DNA of 64,000 nt, from positions 310,001-374,000 of the forward strand of contig JBBCBC010000012.1 in NCBI GenBank assembly GCA_037126765.1, read 5' to 3'. The notes under the pieces are model-generated. The model searched no databases. It saw only the letters and a list, made by a program, of their open reading frames with translations, and had not been told where the DNA came from. Position 1 is the stretch's first letter, and each line of letters starts with the position of its first letter. Positions 10,401-23,669 of this stretch are shown here, piece by piece. This stretch comes from Stenogyne calaminthoides (Eukaryota; Streptophyta; Magnoliopsida; Lamiales; Lamiaceae). Made by a program: the position numbers and the translations under genes.

Positions 10401-11650
10401 CATGAGATTTAAAACTCCAACTAGGAATATTCAATCAAGTGGTGAAAATATTATTTACTTGGATATCGCGCAAACATATCAGATAAAGATTTTATAGTAT
10501 ATCTTGGGACAGTAACATAGTTTGGGTGTTTGGTGTAATAACTACTAACAACTAACATCTAACTTTGTCCGATAAAAAAAAAATGGGATGAAAATATTTG
10601 TAACTCCAAATTTTACGGCATTGGCGGTATAGGTTTATTTTCCCTATTTTGTTATGCTTTAATTTATTACAAGTACTCGTTTGGCTTGTGGGATAAATTT
10701 TATTAGGCGGTCTGATCCAAGTAATCAACTGTTTGGTTCACTGGACGAGGCTCAAGACACAAATTTAAGCTAAGTTCAAAATGATATTTTATCCTCATAT
10801 TTCACGATAAACCGATCTCAAGTGTGGGGTGAGACAAAATTAATTGTCCTAAATGCAATATTACCATTTTGTTCGAATAGATTCACAAGAATAAATTGTT
10901 TTTATTTTAGTTCAATTTAAGAATATTTATTGATATCCCACTTAATCCCTCAATCTAAACAAAACATAAATATCAATTTTTTAGTACATCCAATTAATTG
11001 TCCTAAATTGTAGATTTGATCTCAAGAGATTAGGTCCAAAATAATTTTGGCCCCTAGGTTTCAAAATGATCATTTTTTTAGCAGTTTTGGTCTCAACCAT
11101 TAGTCAAATGGATGAAAATAGTTAGTTGACCAAATTTTTTGGGAAACAGTTAGTTGATCAAGTTAGCTATTAACAACTGGAGGAGTTCCTTCATTAATTA
11201 ATATCAGTTTACCCAATTTTTCAATTTGAACATATGTCTTAATTAATTCAAACAATCAAGTCTAAACAATACAATCCTACTCAATTCTGTCGCAATTAAT
11301 CCATCCAATTCAGAAAAGCAAATAAGCCCTAAATGTGCAACACATTAAAATATAAATATGGCACACTACTCTGATATATAGTTGTTTGTGTGATACCCAA
11401 GTATACAAGTCTTTTTCACAACTCCAATATCTTGATTAAATCCTAGTTGGATTGTAAATTAGACAAGTTCATATATTTTTAACTATATTAATTTACTATA
11501 TATCTATCCGATGGAAGATAAAATAAAACAAAATTGAAAAATTATATGGTGGACTTGGTAATTTTACTGACAGTTTATTGTTCTCTGTAATTATTATGCA
11601 AATTAACTATATCTATAATTTATTGTTCGTTTTCTTCTTGCTCAAAACAA

Positions 11651-11713
11651 TACTACAGGAAAATTGACCTGTAATGACAGAACTTCTGTCGTTAAGTCAA
11701 TTTTCTTGCAGTG
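11651..11713. mobile_element. 63-bp CACTA-like palindrome
   Basis: It begins TACTACAGGAAAATTGAC and ends GTCAATTTTCTTGCAGTG, whose reverse complement is CACTGCAAGAAAATTGAC. These are CACTA-type termini with one altered first base. The centre is also palindromic (AATGACAG...CTGTCGTT) and carries the TGAC motif found in the larger CACTA array. Flanks 'caa' and 'gaa' do not match exactly. Probably a minimal deletion derivative of a CACTA element. Confidence 0.5.
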
Positions 11714-13099
11714 GAACTCGATCTGAAAGAAGATAATGAGAGTGTGGATGATGAAATAGTAGTCAGCTGAAAAAGAAAGTCAGTTTTGAAAATTAGAAGA
11801 ATATATGATCCTTAGTTTTAGCATGCATTCATGTAGTAATGTAGCTAGAAAGCATTTAAGGTGTTTAGTTACAAAAGCAAATTAAATTTTAATTTGTCTT
11901 GCTAGCTGCAGGTTAGTTTAACTAATTATTAATTAGTAGTTAAATGTAAAAAGATTAATTCATTTTCTGTTAATGCAATAATACTACTTGGATTTATATA
12001 TATTGCATGCAGTTGTCGTTAAGAAGTTGCACTTCTGTTTTGTCATCTTCTTGATGTGGATCAACTTATCCATAATCCCTCTAAAATCTGAAGAAAGAAG
12101 TACTTATAGATATGATATATTGACATTTCATTGAAGTTAATTATTAATTTCTTAAAATGGATATGTGAGTTCATTTTCCAACATCAAACCTCCTTATATG
12201 TAGAGGTGCTAGTGGTAATAAATATCAAATTAGCTTAATTTGGAATGAATTTAAACTAATATATCTCACAGACTCACACATTAATCGATATATACATTTC
12301 ATATACATGGATTTTTATTTTTTTTGAGCGCATATATATTGAGTTTTTTTTATCAAATAAACTATAGTTTTGTCAACTCTCTTGAAATGGATAAAAAATA
12401 GTGGTATTAGTTATCAAGTCTCATAGTGCAATGGTAAGAAAGGGTTGATGTATAGGGCCATTACATATTTCAAAATATCAGGTTCTATGGTACGTATTAC
12501 CATTTATATTCCCAAAATATCAGGTTTAGATTCTTTCACATCAAAGAGGAACGTTGACTTGGACATTAATCTATCTCATTTGAGACAAATATTTATACAT
12601 TTTATCTATGTATAAATAACTTTAATTACTTGCTATTGTTATTTATGACCACTAGTCTTGTACATTTATAACTTCAATTAAATATCAATCGTATCTGGAT
12701 TTTTGTTAGTTTGTTTCTCACATTTTAGAGGGATTATATATGGATAAATTGACCCAAATCAAGGAAATAACAAAAAAACGACCTCTCTAGTACTTATAAC
12801 TTTTGATAAAAATTCGTATGAGACGGGGTAAAATTTAGTACAAATCACACACATCAATCTTCAATTTACGTTCCGTCTCACCATGAAACCGTCTCACGCT
12901 AGTGTACATATCTTTTTAATGGCAAGTGTGATATGATTAAATCCAAATATGTAGTATATATTATTGCTTAAACAGACATAGAACCAATATTTTTAAGTTT
13001 TAACTGCTAATAATCAGTTAAATTGAGTACCCCTACAGATCAAACACTTTTACATGATGAATGATGGATCACATTTTCATCTTCTCATAGAATTGTCTT

Positions 13100-13286
13100 C
13101 TTTTGATGAATCCAATACTATTTCCTCATCCATATATACCCTCATCATCTTCCCCCGAAAATGAATTCTCCTTAACTCCACTCATCCATTGACGAGTCAC
13201 AGCTCACCGATTCCTCATCTTCATGATCCTTATCCTCATTCTTGAGACCTTTTAGAAACTCATGACGCAACAACATCTCAGCACTA
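13100..13286 (-). pseudogene. C-terminal remnant of a second MAPKKK-like kinase
   Basis: On the minus strand the segment reads SAEMLLRHEFLKGL, matching NAEMLLCHKFLEGL at the end of the intact kinase domain at 8132-9304. It is followed by an acidic stretch and SCDSSMDEWS, matching SESCDEWSDG. Stops then interrupt the frame. The rest of the kinase domain would lie beyond 13286, where copia element A begins, and is not found elsewhere in the window. It is most simply a tandem paralogue disrupted by the retrotransposon. Confidence 0.7.
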
Positions 13287-13490
13287 TGTAGAAATTAAGT
13301 ATTCAACATGAAGAGGACGGTAATAATTTGCTGCACACTTTTATGTATCATTGATCACAAATATATATACATGTACAGAGAATGTTCTAGATCCTAAAGA
13401 TATGGTAAAACATTAATTACAATAGAGAATATTCTAGATCCTATGGGAATCAATAATTACAATTATGGATACAAAATCAAATCTTTGACA
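13287..13490 (-). repeat. Putative 3' LTR of element A
   Basis: About 200 bp between the end of the RNase H frame and the kinase remnant. Read on plus it starts TGTAGAAATTAAG at 13287. The inner edge is uncertain because no second copy is in the window. An internal motif AGAATATTCTAGATCCTA / AGAATGTTCTAGATCCTA is repeated, near 13379 and 13426. Confidence 0.4.
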
Positions 13491-13511
13491 ATACAAAATA
13501 TCAAATCTTTA

Positions 13512-15396
13512 CTATGTTGGAGCCGTATCTTGAGATAATTTGTGTGAATCCTCAATCTCGGATATGATTGTATCAGTATCACTATTAGGCCCCCGCAAGA
13601 TGGAGAATCCATTGGAGACACCAATCTTGGAACGAAACATTGAAAACTTTGGGTAAGACAGTGCTTTTGTGAGAACATCAGCCAACTGATCCTGAGTAGA
13701 GATGTAGGAGACATTAAATGAACCAGAGGAGACATGACCCCGAACAAAATGATAGTCAATGGCAATATGTTTCATGCGAGAGTGAAAGACAGGATTAGCA
13801 CAGAGATAAGTGGCACCGAGCTTGTCACAAAAAAAGGGTGGGTGGAGAGGGGAGTGAAATACGGAACTCTTTGAGAAGATTGATTAACCAGAGTACCTCG
13901 GTCGAGCATGTGGCAAGTGAACGATATTCGGCCTCCGTAGACGATCGAAACAACCGTCTTGTTTGCTTCTTTTTGCCGACCAAGAGATGGGACAACAACC
14001 AAGATAGATTATGAATGCAGACGTAGACATGCGATCATCATGATTGCCAGCCCAATCTGAGTCTGAAAAGGCCGTAAGAGAAAGAGGGGATGAGTTTTGG
14101 TGAAGCAGAAGTCCATGAAATATAGTATGTTTGAGATAACGAAGAACGCGTTTAACAGCAGTAAGATGAGTGATGGTAGGACGATGCATGAATTGGGAGA
14201 GTTTGCCAACAACAAATGAGATGTCAGGACGAGTGAGAGAAAGATACTGGAGGGCACCGACAATTTGGCAATACTCACGAGCATCAGCTGAGGATGTGCC
14301 ATCGTTGAGGATTAGTGAGACCGAAGGAGAGATTGGAGTGGAGACCGGCTTAGCACCAAGCATGCTGGTTTTGGACAATAGGTCATGGATGTATTTATGC
14401 TGACTGAGAAAAATTGAATCACGTGTACGGATTACCTCAACCCCAAGGAAGTAGCTTAAGGGGCCAAGGTCTTTGACAGAGAAGCGCGCAGAGAAGGCTA
14501 AAATGAAAGAGGAAATAGCAGCGGGATTGTTTCCGGTGATGAGAAGATCATCAACGTAGACAAGAAAGAACATAGTGATGTTGGACTTGTTGTAAAAGAA
14601 GAGAGACGTGTCTGAGAGGGAATTAGTGAAGCCATAGTCAAGAAGAAATGTTTTAAGCGCAGTGTACCATTCCCGAGGTGCTTGACGAAGACCGTAGATA
14701 GCTTTTCGAAGGAGGCATACATGATCGGGAAATCGGGAGTCACGGAAGCCCGGGGGTTGCGACATATAAACAACATCGGGTAGAGAACCGTGAAGGAAGG
14801 CATTGTTAACATCTAGTTGCTGAATAGGCCAAGAACGGGAAATGGCAAGAGTGAGAAAGATACGGATTGTGGCGGGCTTGACCACAGGACTGAAAGTTTC
14901 AGTGAAGTCAATACCAGGTATTTGATGAAAGCCTTTTGCAACAAGGCGAGCTTTGTAGCGTGCAATAGAGCCATCCGGGTTTCTCTTAACCTGAAAGACC
15001 CACTTGCAGCCAACGACATTAGGGGCAGAGGCAGCAGGGACAAGATCCCAAGTGTGGTTACTCAAAAGGGCATTGAGTTCATCGTCCATGGCACGCCGCC
15101 ATTGTGGAGACTTGATGGCCTGTGAGACACAGGTAGGTTCGATTGTTGAGGGAGAGGGATGTTGAGTGGTGACCGAGTTGAGGTGTTTAGGACAAAAGAT
15201 GTTATTTTTTGGACCTGGTAACCATAGGATGTTTGTTTAAAATAGGAGGAGGTTCAGAGGGCTGGGAAGTCGAGACATCAGGTGAACACGGCGAAGTAGG
15301 GACGTCCGTGGAGTGAGGTGTGGAAGGGGCGAGGAGGATGGTGTGACGGATACCGAAGACGGCGATGACAGGATGGGCGACGGTGCATCATGGGGG
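13512..15396 (-). pseudogene. Element A pol: linker, reverse transcriptase, RNase H
   Basis: The main frame (15089-13884) begins MDDELNALLSNHTWDL and carries KWVFQVKRNPDG, QQLDVNNAFLHGSL, YGLRQAPREWY, an intact FLVYVDD (RT catalytic Asp pair) and KDLGPLSYFLGVEV. RNase H follows with LTAFSDSDWAGN. A frameshift near 13970 moves the reading into the 13775-13512 frame, which has the terminal QDQLADVLTKAL motif. Upstream, 15396-15090 encodes a Ser/Pro-rich linker with a stop near 15238. RT looks well preserved, and the RNase H frameshift and the insertions inactivate it. Confidence 0.85.
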
Positions 15397-17228
15397 TGTT
15401 GGGGTTATACTGAAAAGTATGCTTTTACTTTGTATAACCAAACTGAATTTCTTATTTATTTTACTGAAATAAATTATTTATCACATGCTGCATTAAATAT
15501 AAATGAATGTTATATATATTTACTGCATACCCGTTCTATAAAGTCAGTACGTGTCGCGTTGTAGTTAATTTGGTGATACCAGATCACAGAAGATCAAATT
15601 AACAATTCCTCGTGACTAAGTACAAATTCACAACCCAGATTGAAATGAACAACCCATCATGAAAGGTTGAAGTGTAAGACTCGGATTGACTTGTCTTGAC
15701 CAAGGGATTACACTAGTGCATCCTGATGCGCTGAATAGGACCTACAGGAGGATAAATTCTTCGGTACTGAATATACAAGAATTAGACCTCAGTGGTTTGT
15801 TATTTCTTAATCTTCGTTCCTTAAATAGGATTGTGTGAAATTAATAACTATTGCTTTGACTTGAGATGAGAAGAGAATCAATGCGATTCGATACCTTGTA
15901 TCTTGGGCAATATTATTAATTACATGACGATTGCTAAGATTTAATACGGAGAATCGCGTGCAAGTACGGCTTGCTTGATTAGTCCCCCTTGGTGGGCTCA
16001 GAATCTTTATCATACCAAATCTTGCAAGTGGAAATTTATTTCCGGTATGGATAATAATGTTGAGCTGTCTTTACTCCAAGGACAAATATATTAATTAATA
16101 TAAAGTCTGTTCAGTAACTTAATTAATTAATGGACTAAGATAATCTTAAACGCGGGAAATAATGACCGGGAGCCATATTATTGTGAAGTCGTAATGTGGG
16201 TTAAGATGGATAGTTCAATATTAATTTTATAGTGGAGTAAATTAGTATTAATGGGCTTGAATAATATTTTAGCTAAATATTAAAGCTTCATAGCCCATTG
16301 GAGGTCCAATCTTAATTCTCCTAAAGGCCCCTCAAATAGCCCAAACTAAAGTCCAATTAATGAAAATGAGAAGAAAATATTTTGGCTTATTTTTCCACAA
16401 TATTTTTCGAAAATTTGGGTAGGAAAGAGAAAAAGATTTTTTCTTGATTTTCTTGGAAAGATCTTATGGAATAAAGTATTCTTGAGATACAAGTTTATCC
16501 CATAAATTCAAGAAAGGAAAAAGATCTTATTTCTTCATATATCATATGATATTTTCGAAAATATTGAACAAGAAAGGAGGAGGAAATTTTGTTGGTAGAT
16601 ATTTTGGGAAATAGAATATATTGGATATATTCTAGATTGTATCTTGAGGAAGAAGCAAGGAAATTTCTCAATGCCCATAAGACCTAAATTTTCGTCCACC
16701 TCTTGTCTTATAAATAGAGGATGATTTTTTTCCTCCCCAAAACAACACGAAAATTGGTTTTTCGGAAAAATATCAGCGTCGATAAAATATCAAATATTTT
16801 GAAACGTCGACAGATTGTGTATTTTCGAAAAACTGCAATTGTGAGTGTGCAATTCCATGTGTTGGAAAAATTAGAAATCCACAAAGGTAGTGGCTAAATT
16901 TTTTCTTTTCTCCTTTTAAAGATTAAAATCGTTCGTTGATAATCCTCCCACCGGATTACGTTCGTTGGACGTGGGACATACCTGAGAAGGCACTTTGGGT
17001 AGATCCATCGTCTCAGCGGTTGTCTCTACAAAAGGTTAGTATTTATGTAAATTCCTAGATTTCGCATGCTTAGGATTTACGTGAAATATGTGCTAGCGTG
17101 ATATAACTTGCTTATTAATTATTATGTTGAATTGAATTAGGAATAATTCATGTTAGTAATTAATTGATTAATTTAAATATGTATTTAAATACAACTCGAA
17201 TAGATCCGGGCACCCTTATTCCCCAACA
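15397..17228 (+). repeat. Element C 5' LTR
   Basis: Starts TGTTGGGGTTATACTG and ends TTATTCCCCAACA. A TATA box (TATAAATA, 16709-16716) marks the U3/R promoter, followed by the leader-proximal part with a CTGAGAAGGCACTTTGGG segment shared by the family. No genes. Confidence 0.9.
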
Positions 17229-17230
17229 AC

Positions 17231-17242
17231 TGGTATCAGAGC
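17231..17242 (+). promoter_or_regulatory. Element C primer binding site (tRNA-iMet)
   Basis: TGGTATCAGAGC two bases after the LTR, complementary to the initiator-Met tRNA 3' end. Confidence 0.9.
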
Positions 17243-17814
17243 CTCGGTTTCGAGCTCTGTATTTAAATTATTATTTAAATTATGTTGGCCATTAAATTTT
17301 ATTGAAAATTGGATAGTAGAATTGCTAGATCTGTTTTGGGTATCCAATTGTCATGGTATTTAATGTGTTTATTTATTTCATGCGTATGAATGGTTTTAAT
17401 TCGACTCGTTCGAATTTTTTTTTTCTCTTGAGAAAATCCATGAGTAGATTAGGCTATTTGATTTGTTCAATGTAATAGACTAGTCTAAATTTAAGGTGTA
17501 TTTATTTTTCGTTAAATAAATTATAACCTGATTGAAGATGAAGACGGAGACGAGAAATTAAAATAGACCGGGGCAAATGCGTGGGTGGCGTGCATCGCAA
17601 AACGCGTGCAAGGAAGGCACGCGCGCCAGACGTCGCCAGAGCCCATATAGGGCATGGGCGCAGAAAAGGTCGGCTTGGACCGTTGTGACGGCGGAGTGTA
17701 CGGGCGAGCGCGTGCATGGTTTACCTGCACACCGTCTTGTGGTGGCGAGGCGAGGCGAGGCAGGCTGCCTGGCACGGCGGCGCGCCCGCCGAGGCTGAGC
17801 AGCACGGCGATCTT
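17243..17814 (+). other. Element C untranslated leader, first part, with GC-rich island
   Basis: AT-rich leader to about 17560, then a GC-rich block (17562-17814) unlike its surroundings and unlike the matching blocks of other family members. Element D begins inside this island. Open frames in it exist on both strands but look like a result of base composition. Confidence 0.6.
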
Positions 17815-19655
17815 TGTTGGGGAATGAGTTACCACCAGATCTATTCGGGATGAATATTTAAATCTGAATTTAATTCATTAATTATTACTAGCATGAATTA
17901 ATCCTATATTAATTCAAATAATAATTGCAACAACATATCATGCATATAATAAGCCACATAAAACCTACGCATGCGGAATCTACGGGTTTACGTGAACGTA
18001 CCTCTCGGGGATGGAGGGGCCTCGGTTGGACGGACTAACCAAAAGGACTTCCCAAGTATTCCCTTAGCCCTTGCTCAACTATCCGGTGGAAGGACACTTG
18101 TCGAACAATTAACAAAAGGAAAAAATAAACTTTGTTGCACCACTCATGTGGATTTGCTAATTTTTCCAGCACATGGAATTGTACTTGAGAATGAAACAAT
18201 CATCCCCTATTTATAGGAGAGGAGTGGTCGAAATTTTTGTAGAAAATCAATGTGGGAAAAGATTTTTCTTGGTCACCAAAAAATCTTGAATATATCTCCT
18301 ATATTCTTTTTCCCATAATTAAAATATTCCACAAAAATCCCACCTCCTCAATTATGGATAATTTTCGAAAATACTAAGTAAGATCCCAGGATTTGGATCT
18401 TCTTGAATTTATGAGATATTCTCGTATTTCAAGAAATACATATCTTCCATAATATCTTTTCAAGAAAATCAAGAAAATCTTTCTTGCCCACTATATTTCC
18501 AAAAAATTTCGAAATTCCTTAATGAATAACCAAGTGGGAGATTTCTTGAATTTAATGAGATAATCTTGTATTCCAAGAATACATATCTTCACTCCATAAC
18601 AAAATTCAAAGAAAATCTTTCTCCCTCTTTTATCCATAAATTTCGAAATAATTAGGAAAAATTAAGCAACAATATTTATTTTATTTTAATCACATTTTCA
18701 GTTAATGGACTATATGTTGGGCTACTCAGGGGGCCTTTAGGAGAATTAAGATTGGACCTTCTAATGGACCTTGAATATCTAATATTGAACCACAATATAA
18801 TTCAAGCCCATAAATATTAATTAATCCCACTACATAATTAATATTGCATTATCCATCTTAACCCATATTATAGTCAATATGGCTCCGGTCATTATTTCCC
18901 GTGTTTAAGATTATCTAGCCCATTAATTAATTCAAGCCCTTTGAAATAGCTTTCCATTAATTAACATCTTTTGTCCTTGGCGAGAGCGGTTCAACATTAT
19001 TATCCATGGAAACTAATTCCACTTGCAAGATTTGGTATGATAAAGCTTATGAACCTCCCAAAGGGGCAAATCAAACAAGCGTGCTTGCACAACGATTCTT
19101 TCGTATTAAATCTTAGCAATCACATGTGACCAATAATATTGCCCAAGATAAAAAGTATTGAATCTCTTTGATTTTTACCCATGATAAGTCAAAGCAATAG
19201 TTATCAATCCCACGTGATCCTATTTAAGGGGCGAAGGTTTAAAAACAACGAACACCGAGGTCTAATTCTTCCTTGTTGGATTCTGAAGAATTTATCCTCC
19301 TCATTAGGTCCTATTCAAGATCGATCATGCACTAGTGTAATCTCTTGGTCAAGACAAACCAATCGAGCCTTACACCTCAACCTTTTCGTGATGGGTTGTT
19401 CATTTCCATCTAGGTCGTGAATGGCGTACTTTTTAGTTACAAAGGGATGTTAATTTAATATTATGTGATCGGTATCACTAAATTAACTACAATGTAACAC
19501 GCATTTAATTATTGAGCAGTTATGCAATAAATATATGTAACATTCAATCATATTTAAAGCATCGGTGATAAATAATTTATTTCAATAAATAAGTTCGAAA
19601 ATTAGGTTTAGATTATACAAAGTAAAAAGCATACTTTTCAATTATAATCCCAACA
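17815..19655 (-). repeat. Element D 3' LTR
   Basis: Read on plus it starts TGTTGGGGAATGAG and ends TTATAATCCCAACA, the reverse complement of the family LTR. 1841 bp. The purine tract of the element (minus strand AAATGGGAGAT) lies just outside at 19656-19666. Confidence 0.88.
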
Positions 19656-19709
19656 ATCTCCCATTTATAAACGCTTTTTAAGTGTACTACAACATGTCTC
19701 GCGTAGTCC

Positions 19710-22700
19710 GTGACATCTAATGTCACCTTTTCTAACCTAATAATTTCTCCCACTTATACTCAAAGCAGATTGGCAAGCGGTCTTGACACCCATTCTTTCC
19801 ACATGTCTCTCGAATGTATTGAGGCGGACTCTTTTGTGAATGGATGCGCTGGGTTGTCCTCGCACGCTATCTTTGCCACATCTATATCTCTCTCTCTTAA
19901 CGATATCTCGTATAAGATGGTATTTCCTTTCTATGTGTTTGTTGGCCTTGTGGGCTCTTGGTTCCCTTGAATTTGCAAGCTGCTCGGATTGTCACAATAA
20001 TGATGATTCTCTTTGGGCAAATTCGAACCACATCTAAGTCCACTAGGAAGTGCTTGAGCCAAACCGCTTCTTTTTATTTGAGCTTGCCTACATATTCGCT
20101 TCCATGGTAGAATCTGCGGCCAATGACGCTTCTCCATGTCACGGCTCCTTCCCTATGCAAAATTTCAAGGAGGTAGATTTTCGGAGTTCACGCCCGATTG
20201 GAAATCCGAGTCCGTAATATGATGGGATTGACTACGATAAACCAACATTCTATCCCGAGTTCTTTAGGATACTTGGAATGTTTTTAAGCGCCGATCAATG
20301 CTCTTTCCGGGGTTACTTTGATATCTTGCCACCATGCCCACGGCAAAGCAAATATCGGTCTCGTATAAACATTGCATACATAAGGCTTCCAACAAACGAA
20401 GCATAAGGAATGCCTTTCATGTCATCTATCTCTCTTTGCGTCTTAGGGGACATTTTCTTGGATAGATGGATTCCATGCACGAAAAGGTACGAATCCTTTC
20501 TTAGAATCTTGCATGCTGAAGCGTTTCAAGACAGTGTCTATGTATGAAGCTTGCGATAAGACTATCATCATTTTCTTGTGATCTCGAGTGATCTTGATCC
20601 CAAGGATGTGTCCGGCTTCCCCTAAGTCCTTCATATCAAACTATTTTGAAAGCCATGCCCTTACGTCTGATAACACCTTCACATCGTTCCGGATGATCGA
20701 GAATGTAAATCTCACGTATAGTACTAAGAATACCAATGCAGTTTCGACACGCTTTTTATTCCACACAACTTTCAAACTCGTTTTGATCAAACCCATAAGA
20801 CTTTATAACATGATCAAAACATTGGTTCCAAGCTCTGGATGCCTGTTTGAGTCCGTAAATGGACTTCATGAGCTTACAAACTAGGTGTTCTTGGCCTTTT
20901 TCAATAAAGCCTTGGGGTTGTTGCATATAGATCTCTTCATCAAGACTTCCGTTAAGGAAAAGCGGTCTTGACATCCATTCGCCGATTTCAAAAAGTCAAG
21001 ATTGAGAATCGATAAGAGATTCGGATGGACTTAAGCATGGCTACTGGCAAAAAAAGTTTCCTCATAATCGATCCCTTCTTTCTGAGTATAACCTTTCGTC
21101 ACTAGTCTTGCCTTGAAGGTTTCCACCTTCCCGTCCGGTCCTCTTTTTCTCTTATACACCCACTTGCAACCAATGGGTTTGACCCCATTAAGTGGTTCGA
21201 CTAACTCCCACACTCTATTATGAATCATAGAACCCATTTCGGCTTTCATTGCTGTTTGCCAAGAATCTGCATCCTTATCTTGGAGTGCCTCGTCATATGT
21301 CCATGGGTGCGATTCGTCTTGTCGGGAATCAAGTCCGAGGACTCTCCTATTCCCATGAATCTCTCGGGCTGTCTAACAACCCTCCCTTCTGACGAGGCTC
21401 GGTTGTGAAAGCATATCGTTTGGTATATCATCTAAAACAGGTTAATCTTTGAGGTTTGCCCTCTAAGCTCATTTAAGGTAATCTCACTTATGGGTTTTCT
21501 TTGGTTCATATAGTCTTCTTCCAAAAATCTAAAGTGGGTGCTTATGACCACCTTTTGATCTTGAGGACCATAGAACATACACCCTTTTTGTTCCCCGGGG
21601 TATCCTACAAAAAATTCTTTAATTACGATCGAGGATCCAATTTCTGGCTTCCTTATCCAACACGTGGGCGGACCCCCAAATTTTCATGTGTCTCATACTA
21701 GGCTTGCGCTTGGGTCCACAATTCTTTAGGAGTTTTGGGAACCGATTTGGATGGCACCAAGTTAGAGAATGTAAACCCATTTGTTTCAAGGCATGACCCG
21801 TAGCGAATTGGGAAGATCCGCATAACTCATCATTGATCTAACCATTTCAAAAAAGTTATGTTTCTTCGCTCTGCAACCCCATTTTGTTGAGGGGTTCCGG
21901 GTGCTTGATTTGGGATACAATCCCTTCATCGGATAAGTAGTTCAAAAACTCATATTTGAGGTATTCGCCTCCATGATCGGATCGTAGAGACTTGATCGTT
22001 TTTCCTATGATTCTCTGCTTGAGCCTTAAATTCTTTGAATTTCTCAAAGGTCTCAGATTTATGCTTCATAAGGAAAATATAACCTTACCTTGAGTAATCA
22101 TCAATGAAAGTGACGAAATACTCATAACCTCATCTTGCTTTGGTTGACATTGGACCACATACATACGTGTGAGCGATCTCTAACACTTCTTTGGCCCTAT
22201 TCCCTTGGCTCCAAATGCCCTCTTGTCATTTTCCTCCAAACATGATTCGCGAGGTTGGAAACGGTTCAACTTGGAGAAGCTCCAGAGAACCGTCTTTTCA
22301 CCAACCTTTGGATCCTCTTTGGATTTATATGACCTAATCTTAGATGCCAAAAAGTGTCTCGTTCATGTCGATGAACGTTTTCTTTTCTCGGAAGCTTGAG
22401 TTGATGTGTTATAGGATGCATTTAAGTGAGTAGTGCGTGATTAATTGTATAGAGATTATTCGTCAACGTTCCATGATGAGATAAATTTATCAAAAAGAGA
22501 AATGGTAACAACTTTATTAAAAGTAAAGCGAATATCCATCATGAAAAAAAGTTTAGAAACTGAAATCAAATTCTTTCTAAAACTCGGAACGTACAGAACA
22601 TCTCTTAAAATTAAAACTCTGTCTTCAAAAGACAGGTGCACTTCTCCCACTGCTTCAGCTGCCACTCTCGTAGCATCGCCCAGTGTGATGAGGATCTCAC

Positions 22701-22800
22701 TTCCACTTAGTTGTCGGGTCCGTTTGAACCCCTGTAATGTGAAACAAACATGATCAGTGGATCCCATATCCACCACCCATAAATGGGAGGCATACGCCGC
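19710..22800 (-). pseudogene. Element D pol remnant (protease to RNase H)
   Basis: Reading from 22800 down: protease WVVDMGSTDHV, where Met replaces the Thr of the catalytic D-T-G; the pre-integrase segment VLYVPSFRKNLISVSKL; integrase pieces (22047-21856); RT start with KPIGCKWVYKRKRGPDG (21249-21031); NGSLDEEIYMQQPQGF and YGLKQASRAWNQCF (20974-20756); MKDLGEAGHILGIKITRD (20634-20443); then RNase H fragments to about 19710. Each piece is in a different frame from the next. The YVDD site near 20715 is destroyed. Many breaks coincide with lost bases at CTG/CAG sites seen intact in other copies. Confidence 0.85.
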
Positions 22801-23669
22801 TAAACAAGTTTCAACAACTAGTGATTGAGGATTACCTTTCTTTTCCTTTCCTTTTGGGATTGGGCGGTGACCTCAATGTCCTTTCTCCCCACAATTAAAA
22901 CATATTCCTTTTGGTCCTTTCTTGACACCCAACCAGCCTAACCGTCTTTTTCTCACTTTTCTTAGTGATGAGTTTGCTTTGGTTCGACCACTTTCCTTTT
23001 CTTGAGACTTGACTTCCACTGGCCTAGATCTCGAGAAAAGACTTTTGGTCACCAATGCTTCGTCTTTCTTTCCTAAATGCTTTCTACTATCTCCAAGGCT
23101 TCTTGTAGATTATCCATAGTAAACATGTGATCACTCATCACAAAACCACAGTAAAATCCATCGAAGCTCCTTGGCAGAGTAAGCAACAGAAATTCGATTT
23201 GAGCCTCATCACAATACTTAGTTCCGAGATAAGCTAGTTTTAGAAAATGGTGTTTGACTCTGAGAACATGCTCCCTTACAGGTGTTCCTCGGCCATTTTC
23301 AAAGCCCTAAGCCACGTCGTCATTTTTAAACCGATCGATCATGCGGTCTTTTGTTAAAAACATTTCTTCAAGACTTTGCATAATTTCATGCGGACTCAAC
23401 ACCTTCATGATGTGTTTCAAATCATCAGACAGTGAAGTCAAGATTACACGTTTCATGGGTTCATTGGCCTGCTCCCAAATATTATACTCATGTCTTGCCG
23501 CATCAGATGATTCATCAGTAGGCTTACGTGGCTTGGGTACATCAAGAATCCAATAATGTTTTTGTGCAGGTAGGACAAAGCTCATATTTCGTTTCCAAAT
23601 ATTATAGTTTTCTCCAGTTAATTGGTGTTCTTTGAGTGTATATAACAGTGGATTAAAAGGTTGCGACAT
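22801..23669 (-). pseudogene. Element D gag remnant
   Basis: Starts with ATG at 23669 (MSQPFNPLLYTLKEHQLTG), the same N-terminus as gag of C and F. The first 120 residues stay open (to 23307), with a WDVPKP-like region and MKRVILTSLSDDL. Frameshifts follow. The zinc knuckle is partly readable as CFNCGEKGH (23055-22873). Gag would package the element RNA. Confidence 0.8.

Larger units (their letters stand above)
9515..13099. other. AT-rich intergenic DNA with two small inverted-repeat elements
   Basis: No reading frame longer than about 60 codons, LTR or RNA gene seen. It contains the MITE-like element at 9761-10400 and the 63-bp CACTA-like palindrome at 11651-11713. Near 12810-12900 a segment contains several GAGACGG/CCGTCTC motifs in both orientations and may be the remnant of a short interspersed repeat. 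Confidence 0.5.

Noticed and set aside
17502..17835. Arg- and Ala-rich frames on both strands in the leader of element C
   Set aside because: High GC removes stops in all frames. The sequence is not conserved between copies and no domain is visible.
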